Source: Planctomycetota bacterium | GTDB lineage: Bacteria; Planctomycetota; UBA1135; JADKAF01 | NCBI GenBank assembly: GCA_016719295.1 | Contig: JADKAF010000001.1 | Location: forward strand, 1,302,001-1,366,000 | Direction: 5' to 3' | Length of the DNA stretch: 64,000 nt | Shown: piece after piece, positions 8,391 to 16,028 of the stretch | How positions within the stretch are numbered: the first letter of the stretch is position 1 | Layout: every line of letters starts with the position of its first letter | Notes under the pieces: model-generated | Database searches by the model: none | What the model was told of the DNA's origin: nothing | Seen by the model: only the letters and a program-made list of their open reading frames with translations | Position numbers and translations under genes: made by a program

Positions 8391-8981
8391 TCAGTCCCGG
8401 GGAAGGCTCTGCGCCCAATCGCGCCAGCGGGCGACCGCGACGCTGCGCTCCGGCGCCGGCGCATCCGGCTCGTAGCCGAAGTCGTCGCGCGTCTGCTCCT
8501 TCAAGAACCGCGCGCAGAGAGCTCGGACGTAACGGCTGTCGTCCTCGAGACCAGAGACGAGGATCTCGACGTGGCTGAGGTCGCCGAGGCGCGCCATCCC
8601 GCGCGCCGCCTCGTAGCGCACGCTCTGATCGGGATCGTTGGCCAGCGGCTCGATGTACGGCAGGACGCGGCGATCCTTGTTCAGGCAGAGGATGTTCAGC
8701 GCGAGCGCGCGCATCTTGGGCGTGGGGCTCGCGAGCTGCTCGATCAGCGGTTCGTAGGCGGTCTCTCCGCGCTGGCCCAGCCAATACAGCGCGTCGATCA
8801 GCTCCGAGCCCCCCAGGTAGGGCAGATCGGCGATCCGTCGAGCGATCTGCTCCTTCGTGAGCATCGACGGCTGCAGGAACTCACTCTGCGGAGTGAAGTC
8901 CTCCTCGCCCTCGGTCACGCAGGCGGCGAGCAGCAGCGGGAGCAGCAGAACGAAGCGTGAGAGCGGAACTTGGCGCAGCAT
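8391..8981 (-). CDS. HEAT-repeat lipoprotein
   Basis: The 196-residue protein has a lipoprotein signal peptide with lipobox LLAAC (MLRQVPLSRFVLLLPLLLAAC). The rest is HEAT-like: MRALALNILCLNKDRRVLPYI, VRYEAARGMARLGDLSHVEIL and VRALCARFLKEQTRDDFGY, ending in a W-rich tail. The ATG at 8981 has GAGGA about seven bases upstream and fits the signal peptide; a longer frame would overlap the upstream VWA gene. It is probably anchored to a membrane as a binding scaffold. It lies 56 nt downstream of the VWA gene and is likely cotranscribed with it. Confidence 0.78.
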   Translation of the reverse strand: MLRQVPLSRFVLLLPLLLAACVTEGEEDFTPQSEFLQPSMLTKEQIARRIADLPYLGGSELIDALYWLGQRGETAYEPLIEQLASPTPKMRALALNILCLNKDRRVLPYIEPLANDPDQSVRYEAARGMARLGDLSHVEILVSGLEDDSRYVRALCARFLKEQTRDDFGYEPDAPAPERSVAVARWRDWAQSLPRD

Positions 8982-9037
8982 GTCGGGTTCCTCGTCAAAG
9001 CGGCAGGCGAGATACGATCTCGCCCGCGGCCCTTCGG

Positions 9038-11356
9038 TCAGGAATGGCGCCGACTTGAACTGCGCCCCCACCGGAAGGCGACGCCGATCAGCAGCACCAG
9101 CCCAGCGCCGATCCAGAGCGACGGCGGCAGATGCGTCTCCGCTCCGCGGTCGGTGGCGGCTCGTCCGGCCGATCCGCGAAAGCTCCAGCGCGGCGCGAAG
9201 GGCGAAAGCTCGGCAGCGAGCGGGTCGGGCAAGCTGCGCCGCGGTCCGCCTGGGACGATGAGCGTTCCGCCGCGAGGGGCCCGGACGACGGCCTCGTAGC
9301 TGCGCGGCCCCGTGCGCAGCAGCTCCAGAGGGCGCGCACCGCCCTCCGAGCTCTCGAGCACGCCCGACAATGCGCCTCTCGTTTCCTCGCCCGCGGCCGT
9401 CGAGCGGCGCAGGCGCACGCGGGGCTCGGCCCCGCTGCCGATCTCCCAACGCGCGGCGAGCGCGTCCCCGGCGCACCACCGCGCGAGCGACTCCGCGAGC
9501 TCCGCGATCCCCGACGTCGGTCGCTCCGCGCCGATCGCTGTCGCCACCCAAGCCACCCGCCCGGCCGCCGCTGCGCGAAGCGCGACGAGAGGGTGCCCCG
9601 CCGGAGTCAGGAAGGGTGCCGCGGCGCCGGCTCGAAGCCGCGCCAGGCGATGTGCGGCGATGACCGGCAGCTCCCTAGGAAAGCTCGGCAGCGGCTCTCC
9701 CCCGACGGCGCGCGTGGGTGTGCGGACGACGCGATCGGCGGTCGCGCCAGCGCGGAGCGCAGCCGCGATGGCGTCCGCGCCATCGACGCGCCGCACGGCG
9801 CCGAGCCGCCCGTCTCCCACCAGAGCCTCCAGCCAAGGCAGCTCAGCGCCCGCGCCGATCGCCAGGGCGTACACGCGGATCCCCGAGCTCTCGGCGCGCG
9901 CGGCCAGCCCCCGCGCGGACTCCAGCGGATCGGCGATCGCGGGGTCCTCTTCCCGTCCGTCGGTGAGCACGAACACCGCGCGCTTGGCGCGGCTGCCGTC
10001 CTCGAAGGCGGCTCGCAGCGCGCGTGCGAGGTAGGTTGCTCCGCGAGGCTGCACGGCGCCGAAGACCTGCGCCGCGGACCGGGCCTCCACCGCGCCGCGC
10101 TCCTTCAGCTCGCGCCAGCCCTCGAGCTCGGTCGCGAAGCAGCTCGCGCGCACTCGCAGCGCTTCGCCCCAGCGATCGCGGAGCCCATCGAGGCCGAGGA
10201 GCGCTTCCGCGAAGCGCAGGCCGTCCATGGAGCCCGAAGCGTCGAGGAGCACGGCGACCTCTTCGATGCCGCCATCCAGAGCAGCATCGACAGGCAGCAG
10301 CTCGCGCCACGGGGCGCGATCGTAGCCGCCGCTCTCGAGGTGCTGCTCGAGTCCCGAGATGACCAGCCCGCCACCTTCCTCGACGAAACGCGCCAACGCG
10401 GCAGCGGGGAGCTCCGCGACGTCGCGATCCTCGATCCAGACCACGTCACACGTCGGAAGAGCCGCGGCCAATCCATCCGGCGACACGCGCTGCACGGCCA
10501 GGCGTCCACCATCGCCGAGCCACGCGAGCTCGCCGACGCAGACCAGCCGCGGAGTGCCTTCGACAGCGATCGTGCGCGCCGAGCGATCGTTGACCATGGC
10601 GCCGTCGCTCGCGCCGGCGCGTCGCACCTCCACCAGCGTCGCTCCGTGCAGCGGAGCGCGGAGCTCGAAGGAGAGCTCTCCTCGCGCGGGCGCTTCGGGT
10701 GGGATCGTGCGCCGCGCGATGCTCGCGCCGTCCTGGAGCAGCTCGAGCACGAGGGGCAGGCGCACGAGAGCACCGCGACGAGCGTAGCGAACCTCGATGC
10801 GAAAGGCGGCCTCCGGGGCCACGACCTCGGGGAACCCCTCGAGCTCCACGGCGGCGTCGTCGAGCTCAGGACCGCGAAGCTCGCTCCACGTCCACGGCGG
10901 ACCTTCGGCGGAGAGCTTCGCCGGCGCACCGAGCTCGCCGTCGCCGATCACGCGCACCTCGCAGATGCGGAAATCTCGCGCGAGATGCGCGACCAATCCC
11001 TCCACGCGCGCGTCGAGACGCGTGTCGCTCGCGAGCTGGGGTCGAGGCTCAGCGAGCGCGCGCTCGAGAGCGTCGAAGTCGATCGACGAGCGGTCCGTGG
11101 GCGCGAGCAAGAGCTCGACCCCCTGCCCGAACACCGCGACGCACGCGCGCTCTCCAGCAGAGCGTCGAGCGCATTCGGCCTCGAGGAGCCAGCGCTGCGC
11201 CCGAGCGAGCGATCCCGGCTCGACTCCCATCGAGGCCGACTGGTCCACGAGGTAGAGCACGACGCCGGGATCCGCCGACGCGCGGGGCAGCGCGGCTGCC
11301 GCCAGCAAGGCGAAGGCCGGTGCCGCGTCCGCCAAACGGCGCGCCCAGTTCCTCAT
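9038..11356 (-). CDS. Large membrane protein with two von Willebrand A domains
   Basis: The 772-residue protein has an N-terminal signal peptide or anchor, then a first VWA-like region starting VVLYLVDQSASM (about residue 33), a beta-rich segment, and a segment with VVWIEDRDVAEL and GGGLVISGLEQ that resembles the glutamine-amidotransferase-like fold found in such proteins. A second VWA starts EEVAVLLDASGSM (about 365) with VFVLTDGREED, so its DxSxS metal site is intact. A C-terminal transmembrane helix (SLWIGAGLVLLIGVAF) ends in an Arg-rich tail. The architecture resembles BatA-like and other planctomycete VWA proteins, but no MoxR ATPase gene is nearby. The ATG at 11356 has GAGG four bases upstream. 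Confidence 0.8.
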   Translation of the reverse strand: MRNWARRLADAAPAFALLAAAALPRASADPGVVLYLVDQSASMGVEPGSLARAQRWLLEAECARRSAGERACVAVFGQGVELLLAPTDRSSIDFDALERALAEPRPQLASDTRLDARVEGLVAHLARDFRICEVRVIGDGELGAPAKLSAEGPPWTWSELRGPELDDAAVELEGFPEVVAPEAAFRIEVRYARRGALVRLPLVLELLQDGASIARRTIPPEAPARGELSFELRAPLHGATLVEVRRAGASDGAMVNDRSARTIAVEGTPRLVCVGELAWLGDGGRLAVQRVSPDGLAAALPTCDVVWIEDRDVAELPAAALARFVEEGGGLVISGLEQHLESGGYDRAPWRELLPVDAALDGGIEEVAVLLDASGSMDGLRFAEALLGLDGLRDRWGEALRVRASCFATELEGWRELKERGAVEARSAAQVFGAVQPRGATYLARALRAAFEDGSRAKRAVFVLTDGREEDPAIADPLESARGLAARAESSGIRVYALAIGAGAELPWLEALVGDGRLGAVRRVDGADAIAAALRAGATADRVVRTPTRAVGGEPLPSFPRELPVIAAHRLARLRAGAAAPFLTPAGHPLVALRAAAAGRVAWVATAIGAERPTSGIAELAESLARWCAGDALAARWEIGSGAEPRVRLRRSTAAGEETRGALSGVLESSEGGARPLELLRTGPRSYEAVVRAPRGGTLIVPGGPRRSLPDPLAAELSPFAPRWSFRGSAGRAATDRGAETHLPPSLWIGAGLVLLIGVAFRWGRSSSRRHS

Positions 11357-11517
11357 CCGGCCTCGCACCCCAGCCTCCCCCCGAGCAAGCCCGTCGGGTT
11401 CGCTCGTTGCGGAGCGCTTTTCGCCTGACCTAGAATGTCGCCCTTTCGGTTCCAAGCCGCTGGCCCGCTGGCGATCCGCACCGTCGGCTCGCCTCCTCGT
11501 CCCGCATCGGAGGGAAA

Positions 11518-11799
11518 GTGAACAAGACGCAGCTGATCGACGAAGTGCACCGCATCCTCGGCCCGAGCGTCCCGCGCTCGGCCGCTGAGAAGGCGCTCCA
11601 GAGCGTCCTCGACGCGCTGGAAAACGGCGTCGCGAACGACGGCTCGGTCCAAATCGTCGGCTTCGGCACCTTCACGGTCAAGGCGCGCCCGGCCCGCATG
11701 GGCCGCAACCCACGCACCAACGAACCCGTGGAGATCAAGGCCTCCAAGAACGTGAGCTTCAAGGCCGGCACGAGCCTGAAGAAGCGCCTCGAAGGCTGA
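11518..11799 (+). CDS. HU family DNA-binding protein
   Basis: The 93-residue protein matches HU/IHF along its whole length: NKTQLIDEVHRIL at the start, the GFGTF strand turn, and the DNA-binding arm RPARMGRNPRTNEP followed by FKAGTSLKK. HU dimers bend and compact DNA. The GTG at 11518 is preceded by GGAGGGAAA, a clear ribosome binding site, and fits the family N-terminus. It is divergent from the VWA gene. It is followed at once by a strong hairpin and a 15-bp tandem repeat, and converges with mnmA. Confidence 0.93.
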   Translation: MNKTQLIDEVHRILGPSVPRSAAEKALQSVLDALENGVANDGSVQIVGFGTFTVKARPARMGRNPRTNEPVEIKASKNVSFKAGTSLKKRLEG

Positions 11800-11807
11800 G
11801 CCTTCGA

Positions 11808-11856
11808 CGCGGAGCCGCCCTTCGCCGCTACCAGCGGGACGAACGGCGGCTCCGCG
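11808..11856. terminator. Hairpin after the HU gene
   Basis: The arms 11808-11824 and 11840-11856 pair over 17 bases with one mismatch (CGCGGAGCCGCC with GGCGGCTCCGCG). A nested 5-bp stem (CCGCT with AGCGG) lies inside. It starts nine bases after the HU stop codon and sits between convergent HU and mnmA, so it may act as a bidirectional terminator even without a clear U-tract. Confidence 0.6.
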
Positions 11857-11871
11857 GAGCTTCCGCTTCAG

Positions 11872-11961
11872 CGCACGGTATCGATCCGCACGGTATCGAT
11901 CCGCGCGGTATCGATCTTCACGGCATCGATTCGCTAGGTATCGATTCGCGCGGTATCGACT
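11872..11961. repeat. Tandem repeat, six 15-bp units
   Basis: Six consecutive 15-base units share the core CGGTATCGAT: two units read CGCACGGTATCGATC, and the others differ at one to five positions (CGCG, TTCA or CGCT at the start; GGCATCGATT or AGGTATCGATT later). Each unit holds the palindrome ATCGAT, except the last, which has ATCGAC. The array lies between the hairpin after HU and the 3' end of mnmA. It could be a protein-binding array, or a simple slippage repeat. Confidence 0.85.
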
Positions 11962-12093
11962 CACCCGCTCGCGCGACGCATGGCCCCCGCTCGAGCAGCG
12001 CTCGCTGGCGCGATCCGTGCCCGCCGCTCCGATGCGCCGCCGCCCGCGAGGTCTAGGCCGCGCCGCCATGGAGCCTCACGACCCACGGGAGCC

Positions 12094-13239
12094 TCACGCC
12101 CCCCCGCTCCGCGCCGGGACGTCGATCCAACCACCGCCCAAGCAGCGGTCCCCGTCGTAGAGCACGGCACCTTGCCCGGGGGTCACCGCGAGCTGCTCTT
12201 CTTCGAAGCGCACCTCGAAGCTTCCGGAGGCGCACGAGCGCACGCGCGCCGGAGCCGCGCTGCCTCGCGAGCGGATCTGCACGGAGCAGGTCAGCTCCTC
12301 GTTCTCGCCCGGTGGATCGATCCCGATCCAGTTGGCGTCGCGCAGGACGAAGCCCGCCGCGCCGAGTTCCTGTCGCGTCCCGATCACGACCTCGCCCGTC
12401 GCGGGGCGTATCTCGAGCACATAGAGCGGCTCGCCTGCCGCGAGCCCGAGGCCGCGGCGCTGTCCGATCGTGAAGAGCTCGATGCCGTCGTGCGGGCCCC
12501 AGTCCCGACCGCGCCGATCGACGAAGCGCCCGGGACGCAGCACCGCCCCACGATAGCGCAGCACATCGCGGTAGTCGCCGCTCGGCACGAAGCAGATCTC
12601 CTGCGAATCGGGCTTGTCCTGCGTGCGTAGCCCGAGCTCGCGCGCCAGCGCGCGCACCTCGCTCTTCGGCAGATGCCCGACCGGGAACTCGCAGCGCTCG
12701 AGAGCGCGCTCCGCGACCGGGAACAGCACGTAAGACTGGTCCTTCTGCTCATCGCGCCCGCGCCGCAGCGCGACCCGCCCGCGCGGATCGCGCTCGATCT
12801 GGACGTAGTGCCCCGTCGCGACGCGCTCGATCCCCAGCTCGTCGGCGAGCTGCAGGAGACGGCCGAACTTGAGGTCCCGATTGCAGACGGCGCAGGGGTT
12901 CGGCGTTCGCCCGAGCGAATACTCGCGCGCGAAGTAGTCGATCAGCTTGCCGAACTCGGGCTCGAGGTCGAAGACCTGAAACGGGACGTCGAGGGACGCC
13001 GCGACGAGGCGCGCGTCGCGGGCGTCGTCGATCCCGCAGCAGCCCTGCTTCAGGCGCCGCGGCGCCGCCGGCGCGCAGGCCGCTCCCGCGGCCGCTGCGG
13101 CAGGCGCCGGAGCCGGAACGGCGGGCTTCACACCGTTCCGCATGAAGACGCCGACCACGGAATGGCCAGCGCGCTTGAGGAGCGCGGCAGCGACGCTGGA
13201 ATCGACGCCGCCGGACATGGCGACGAGCACGGTGGCCAA
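12094..13239 (-). CDS. mnmA: tRNA-specific 2-thiouridylase MnmA
   Basis: MnmA thiolates uridine 34 of tRNAs for Lys, Glu and Gln, using ATP and a relayed sulfur. The 381-residue protein has the PP-loop SGGVDSS at about residues 9-15, the catalytic cysteines in NPCAVCN and in SQEICFVPSGDY, the GHYVQIERD substrate strand, and the C-terminal beta-barrel ending in a typical GQGAVLYDGDRCLGGGWI. An Ala/Pro-rich insert lies at about residues 38-60, before QGCCGIDDARDAR; it looks like a lineage-specific linker. The TTG at 13239 is used because no ATG lies before the PP-loop; a GTG three codons later is possible. It faces HU and is divergent from yajC. Confidence 0.95.
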   Translation of the reverse strand: MATVLVAMSGGVDSSVAAALLKRAGHSVVGVFMRNGVKPAVPAPAPAAAAAGAACAPAAPRRLKQGCCGIDDARDARLVAASLDVPFQVFDLEPEFGKLIDYFAREYSLGRTPNPCAVCNRDLKFGRLLQLADELGIERVATGHYVQIERDPRGRVALRRGRDEQKDQSYVLFPVAERALERCEFPVGHLPKSEVRALARELGLRTQDKPDSQEICFVPSGDYRDVLRYRGAVLRPGRFVDRRGRDWGPHDGIELFTIGQRRGLGLAAGEPLYVLEIRPATGEVVIGTRQELGAAGFVLRDANWIGIDPPGENEELTCSVQIRSRGSAAPARVRSCASGSFEVRFEEEQLAVTPGQGAVLYDGDRCLGGGWIDVPARSGGA

Positions 13240-13415
13240 GGGGCTCTCGAGGGCGAGGAGGAGACGGATGAGGCGCCGAAGAGCCGAGTCTAGCGGCTCG
13301 CCGCGGTAGCTAGGAGTGCGGCCGCCCGACGAAAGCGCTTGCCGCGCGGCGCGGGCTCCCTAGACTCCCCGGCCCCTTTTTTCGATGAGAGCCCGCTCCG
13401 CGGGACCAGCATCCC

Positions 13416-13880
13416 ATGTTCCTACCCCACTGGCTCGAGCTCGCGAGCCCCCAGGGCGAAGCCACCCAGACGAATCCCGGCCCCGGCGCTCCCGCCCCGG
13501 CGCCGAACGGCGGCACCCCCACCACCGGCGATCCGACGACTTCACCGGCGCAGCCGGCGCAGCCCGCCGGCGGCGACCTGATGAGCACGCTCATCCTCTT
13601 CGGCGGGATGTTCCTGCTGCTCTGGCTCTTCTTGCTCGGACCGGAGCGCCGCAAGCGCAAGCAGCACGAGCAGCGCCTCTCCCAGCTGAAGGAGAAGGAC
13701 GAGGTGATGACGCTCGGCGGGATCTTCGGAACCGTCGTGATGCTGCGCGGCGATCAGATCGTGATCCGCGTCGACGAGAAGCGCGGCACCACCCTGCGCA
13801 TCGCGCGCAGCTCGATCGCGACGATCCTCCCGCGCGAGAGCGGCTCGAAGGAAAAGGAGAGCGACGCCGAGGCGGAGTGA
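13416..13880 (+). CDS. yajC: Preprotein translocase subunit YajC
   Basis: YajC is a small inner-membrane partner of the SecDF complex. The 154-residue protein has a long Pro/Ala/Thr-rich N-terminal segment, one transmembrane helix (MSTLILFGGMFLLLWLFLLG), then the family core RRKRKQHEQRLSQLKEKDEVMTLGGIFGTVV and IRVDEKRGTTLRIARSSIATI. The N-terminal extension makes it longer than the usual ~110 residues. secD and secF are not beside it; the next gene, 51 nt downstream, is yraN. A plus-strand run of genes begins here. Confidence 0.9.
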   Translation: MFLPHWLELASPQGEATQTNPGPGAPAPAPNGGTPTTGDPTTSPAQPAQPAGGDLMSTLILFGGMFLLLWLFLLGPERRKRKQHEQRLSQLKEKDEVMTLGGIFGTVVMLRGDQIVIRVDEKRGTTLRIARSSIATILPRESGSKEKESDAEAE

Positions 13881-13931
13881 CCGCGGAGCTCGTCGCGCGT
13901 CGAGCGGGCCTACGTTCCCGGCGAGGCGACG

Positions 13932-14450
13932 ATGAAGCGGCTTCTCTCCTGGCTCCGCGGCGCGGAGCGCTCGAGCTCAGCGAACGGCGACCCGCGCCAC
14001 GAGCTCGGCCGCCGCGGCGAAGAGCTCGCCGCGGCGCACTACCGCGCGGAGGGGTACCGGATCCTCGCGCGGCGTTGGCGCTCTGCTTGCGGCGAAGTCG
14101 ACCTCGTCGTCGAGCGCACCGCTCGCGGCCAGCGCCGCGAGCTCGCCGCGGTCGAGGTGAAGACGCGGCGCGCGCGCCGTCGAGACGCGCTCGACGATCC
14201 CATCGCGGAGACGCGGGCCGCGCAGCTCGCCCGGGTCGAGCGCGCGCTCCTCTCCCATCCTCGCGCGCGACCTCGGAGGCTGCGCGACGGCGCTCGCGGC
14301 CCCCTCTTGAGGGTCGACCTCGCCGCCGTGCTCGCGCGGACCGATGGAGTCCTCGAGCTACGCGTGAGCCGAGGTAGGCCCTTCGAGCTCCTCGGCCGTC
14401 GTGGCCGGATCCCATCGCAGGCAGAAGCTAGGCGTCCCGAGCGCCGATAG
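13932..14450 (+). CDS. YraN/UPF0102 family endonuclease-like protein
   Basis: The 172-residue protein carries the family pattern: GRRGEELAAAHYRAEGYRIL, the nuclease-like GEVDLVVE, and VEVKTRRA. This is the restriction-endonuclease-like PD-(D/E)xK fold of the YraN/UPF0102 group; its role in the cell is not settled. The C-terminal part (after ERALLSHPRARPR) is Arg-rich and longer than in most members. The ATG at 13932 has GCGAGG upstream. It lies between yajC and a sugar-transferase gene on the same strand. Confidence 0.83.
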   Translation: MKRLLSWLRGAERSSSANGDPRHELGRRGEELAAAHYRAEGYRILARRWRSACGEVDLVVERTARGQRRELAAVEVKTRRARRRDALDDPIAETRAAQLARVERALLSHPRARPRRLRDGARGPLLRVDLAAVLARTDGVLELRVSRGRPFELLGRRGRIPSQAEARRPERR

Positions 14451-14491
14451 TCCCCTCGGCATGGTCCGCGCGCCGCCGCGCAAGACCCCGC

Positions 14492-15964
14492 ATGATCCGG
14501 ATCTTCCGCTACTACATCTCCTACCGCATGATCCTGCTGGTGGTCTCCGAGACCATCCTGCTGGCCACGGCGGTGATGATCGGCACCTCGGCGCACCTCT
14601 TGTTCGCCGAGGCCGATCCACGTCATGCGGGAGATCTGCGCAGCGCCGCGACGAGCTCGCTCTTCATCGCCCTGCTCTGCCAGGTCGCGATGGGCTTCAA
14701 CGAGCTCTACGAGTGGCGCGTCTCCACGAATCCGCGCGAGCGCTCGTGGAAGCTCGCCGTCGCGTGCGGCGCGTCGCTGATCTCGCTCGCCGGACTCATC
14801 GGTGTCCTGCGCTTGCTGGGCTGGGAAGTGCTGCTCGGCTTCGCGCCCGTGAGCGGCACCTGGAGCCTCACCGAGCGCGTGATCCTCTCGATCGCCGCGG
14901 GCTTCGCGCTGCTCTGGCCCTATCGCTGGCTCTTCCACTGGCTCGTCGTGCGCTGGAAGTTCGGCGAGCGCCTGCTGATCCTCGGCGGCGGAGCGCAAGC
15001 GCAGGAGATCGCGCAGGCCCTGATGGATCGCCCGGACTCGGGCTACGAGTTCCTCTCGCTGGTCTATCCCGCGCCGCCCTACGTCCCGTTCGACGGATCC
15101 GCGGCCTCCGCGCCCGGAACCGCCGTGCTCCCGGCCGTCTTCGCCGATGTGGGCGAGCTCTACGACATGGCGATGCTGCTGCGGGTGAACCGCGTCGTGA
15201 TCGCGATGGAGGACCGCCGCGGGAACTTGCCCACCGGTGAGCTGCTCAAGATCCGCATGGCCGGCGTCAAGATCGAGGAGCGCGAGGAGCTCTACGAGCG
15301 CATCACGGGCAAGATCTCCGTCTCGAGCCTGCGCCCCTCCTACCTCATCTTCTCGCGCGGCTTCGAGCGCAGCCGGCTCACCTTCGCCGGCAAGCGCTTC
15401 CTCGACCTCGCCGTCTCGCTGTTGGGCTTCGTGCTCGCGCTGCCCGTGATGCTGATCACCGCCATCGCGGTGAAGCTCGATTCGCGCGGCCCGATCTTCT
15501 TCCGCCAGGAGCGCTGCGGTAAGGACGGACGCCCCTTCACGCTCTACAAGTTTCGCTCGATGCGCGTCGATGCGGAGCTGGCTTCGGGGCCGGTGTGGGC
15601 GCGGACCGGAGATTCGCGAGTCACCCGTATCGGCAGGTTCATCCGCCGCACGCGGATCGACGAGATCCCGCAGATCTTCAACGTCCTCCGCGGCGACATG
15701 TCGTTCGTCGGACCGCGCCCCGAGCGCCCCTTCTTCGTCCGCGAGCTCGCCGAGGCGATCCCCTACTACAAGCAGCGCCTGACGGTGAAGCCGGGCATCA
15801 CCGGCTGGGCGCAGATCTGCTATCCCTACGGCTCCTCCGTCGAGGACGCCGTCCAGAAGCTCCAGTACGACCTCTACTACATCAAGAACCTCTCGATCCT
15901 CTTCGACCTTTCGATCATCATGCGCACGATCAAGGTCGTGGTCCTGCGCAAGGGCGCGGTGTAG
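14492..15964 (+). CDS. Polyprenyl-phosphate sugar-1-phosphate transferase (TIGR03013-like)
   Basis: The 490-residue membrane protein starts with several transmembrane helices (residues ~10-155), has a CoA-binding/NAD-fold-like middle (LLILGGGAQAQEIAQALMD) and a C-terminal bacterial sugar transferase domain: KRFLDLAVSLLGFVLALP, then FRQERCGKDGRPFTLYKFRSM, RRTRIDEIPQIFNVLRGDM, VGPRPERP and KPGITGWAQI. Such enzymes start exopolysaccharide synthesis by loading a sugar phosphate on a lipid carrier. Size and C-terminus resemble the XrtA/PEP-CTERM-associated glycosyltransferase group. No other polysaccharide genes are nearby. The ATG is at 14492. Confidence 0.88.
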   Translation: MIRIFRYYISYRMILLVVSETILLATAVMIGTSAHLLFAEADPRHAGDLRSAATSSLFIALLCQVAMGFNELYEWRVSTNPRERSWKLAVACGASLISLAGLIGVLRLLGWEVLLGFAPVSGTWSLTERVILSIAAGFALLWPYRWLFHWLVVRWKFGERLLILGGGAQAQEIAQALMDRPDSGYEFLSLVYPAPPYVPFDGSAASAPGTAVLPAVFADVGELYDMAMLLRVNRVVIAMEDRRGNLPTGELLKIRMAGVKIEEREELYERITGKISVSSLRPSYLIFSRGFERSRLTFAGKRFLDLAVSLLGFVLALPVMLITAIAVKLDSRGPIFFRQERCGKDGRPFTLYKFRSMRVDAELASGPVWARTGDSRVTRIGRFIRRTRIDEIPQIFNVLRGDMSFVGPRPERPFFVRELAEAIPYYKQRLTVKPGITGWAQICYPYGSSVEDAVQKLQYDLYYIKNLSILFDLSIIMRTIKVVVLRKGAV

Positions 15965-16028
15965 GCGCTGCGCCGTCGCGGGCCCGACGACGATCGCTCC
16001 CCGCCTCGTTCGTCCGAGTACACGGCCC

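Noticed and set aside
11353..12069. Minus-strand frame with a repeated RYRAD-like peptide
   Set aside because: The peptide repeat is only the translation of the 15-bp DNA repeat; the frame also runs through HU on the other strand and has no domain.
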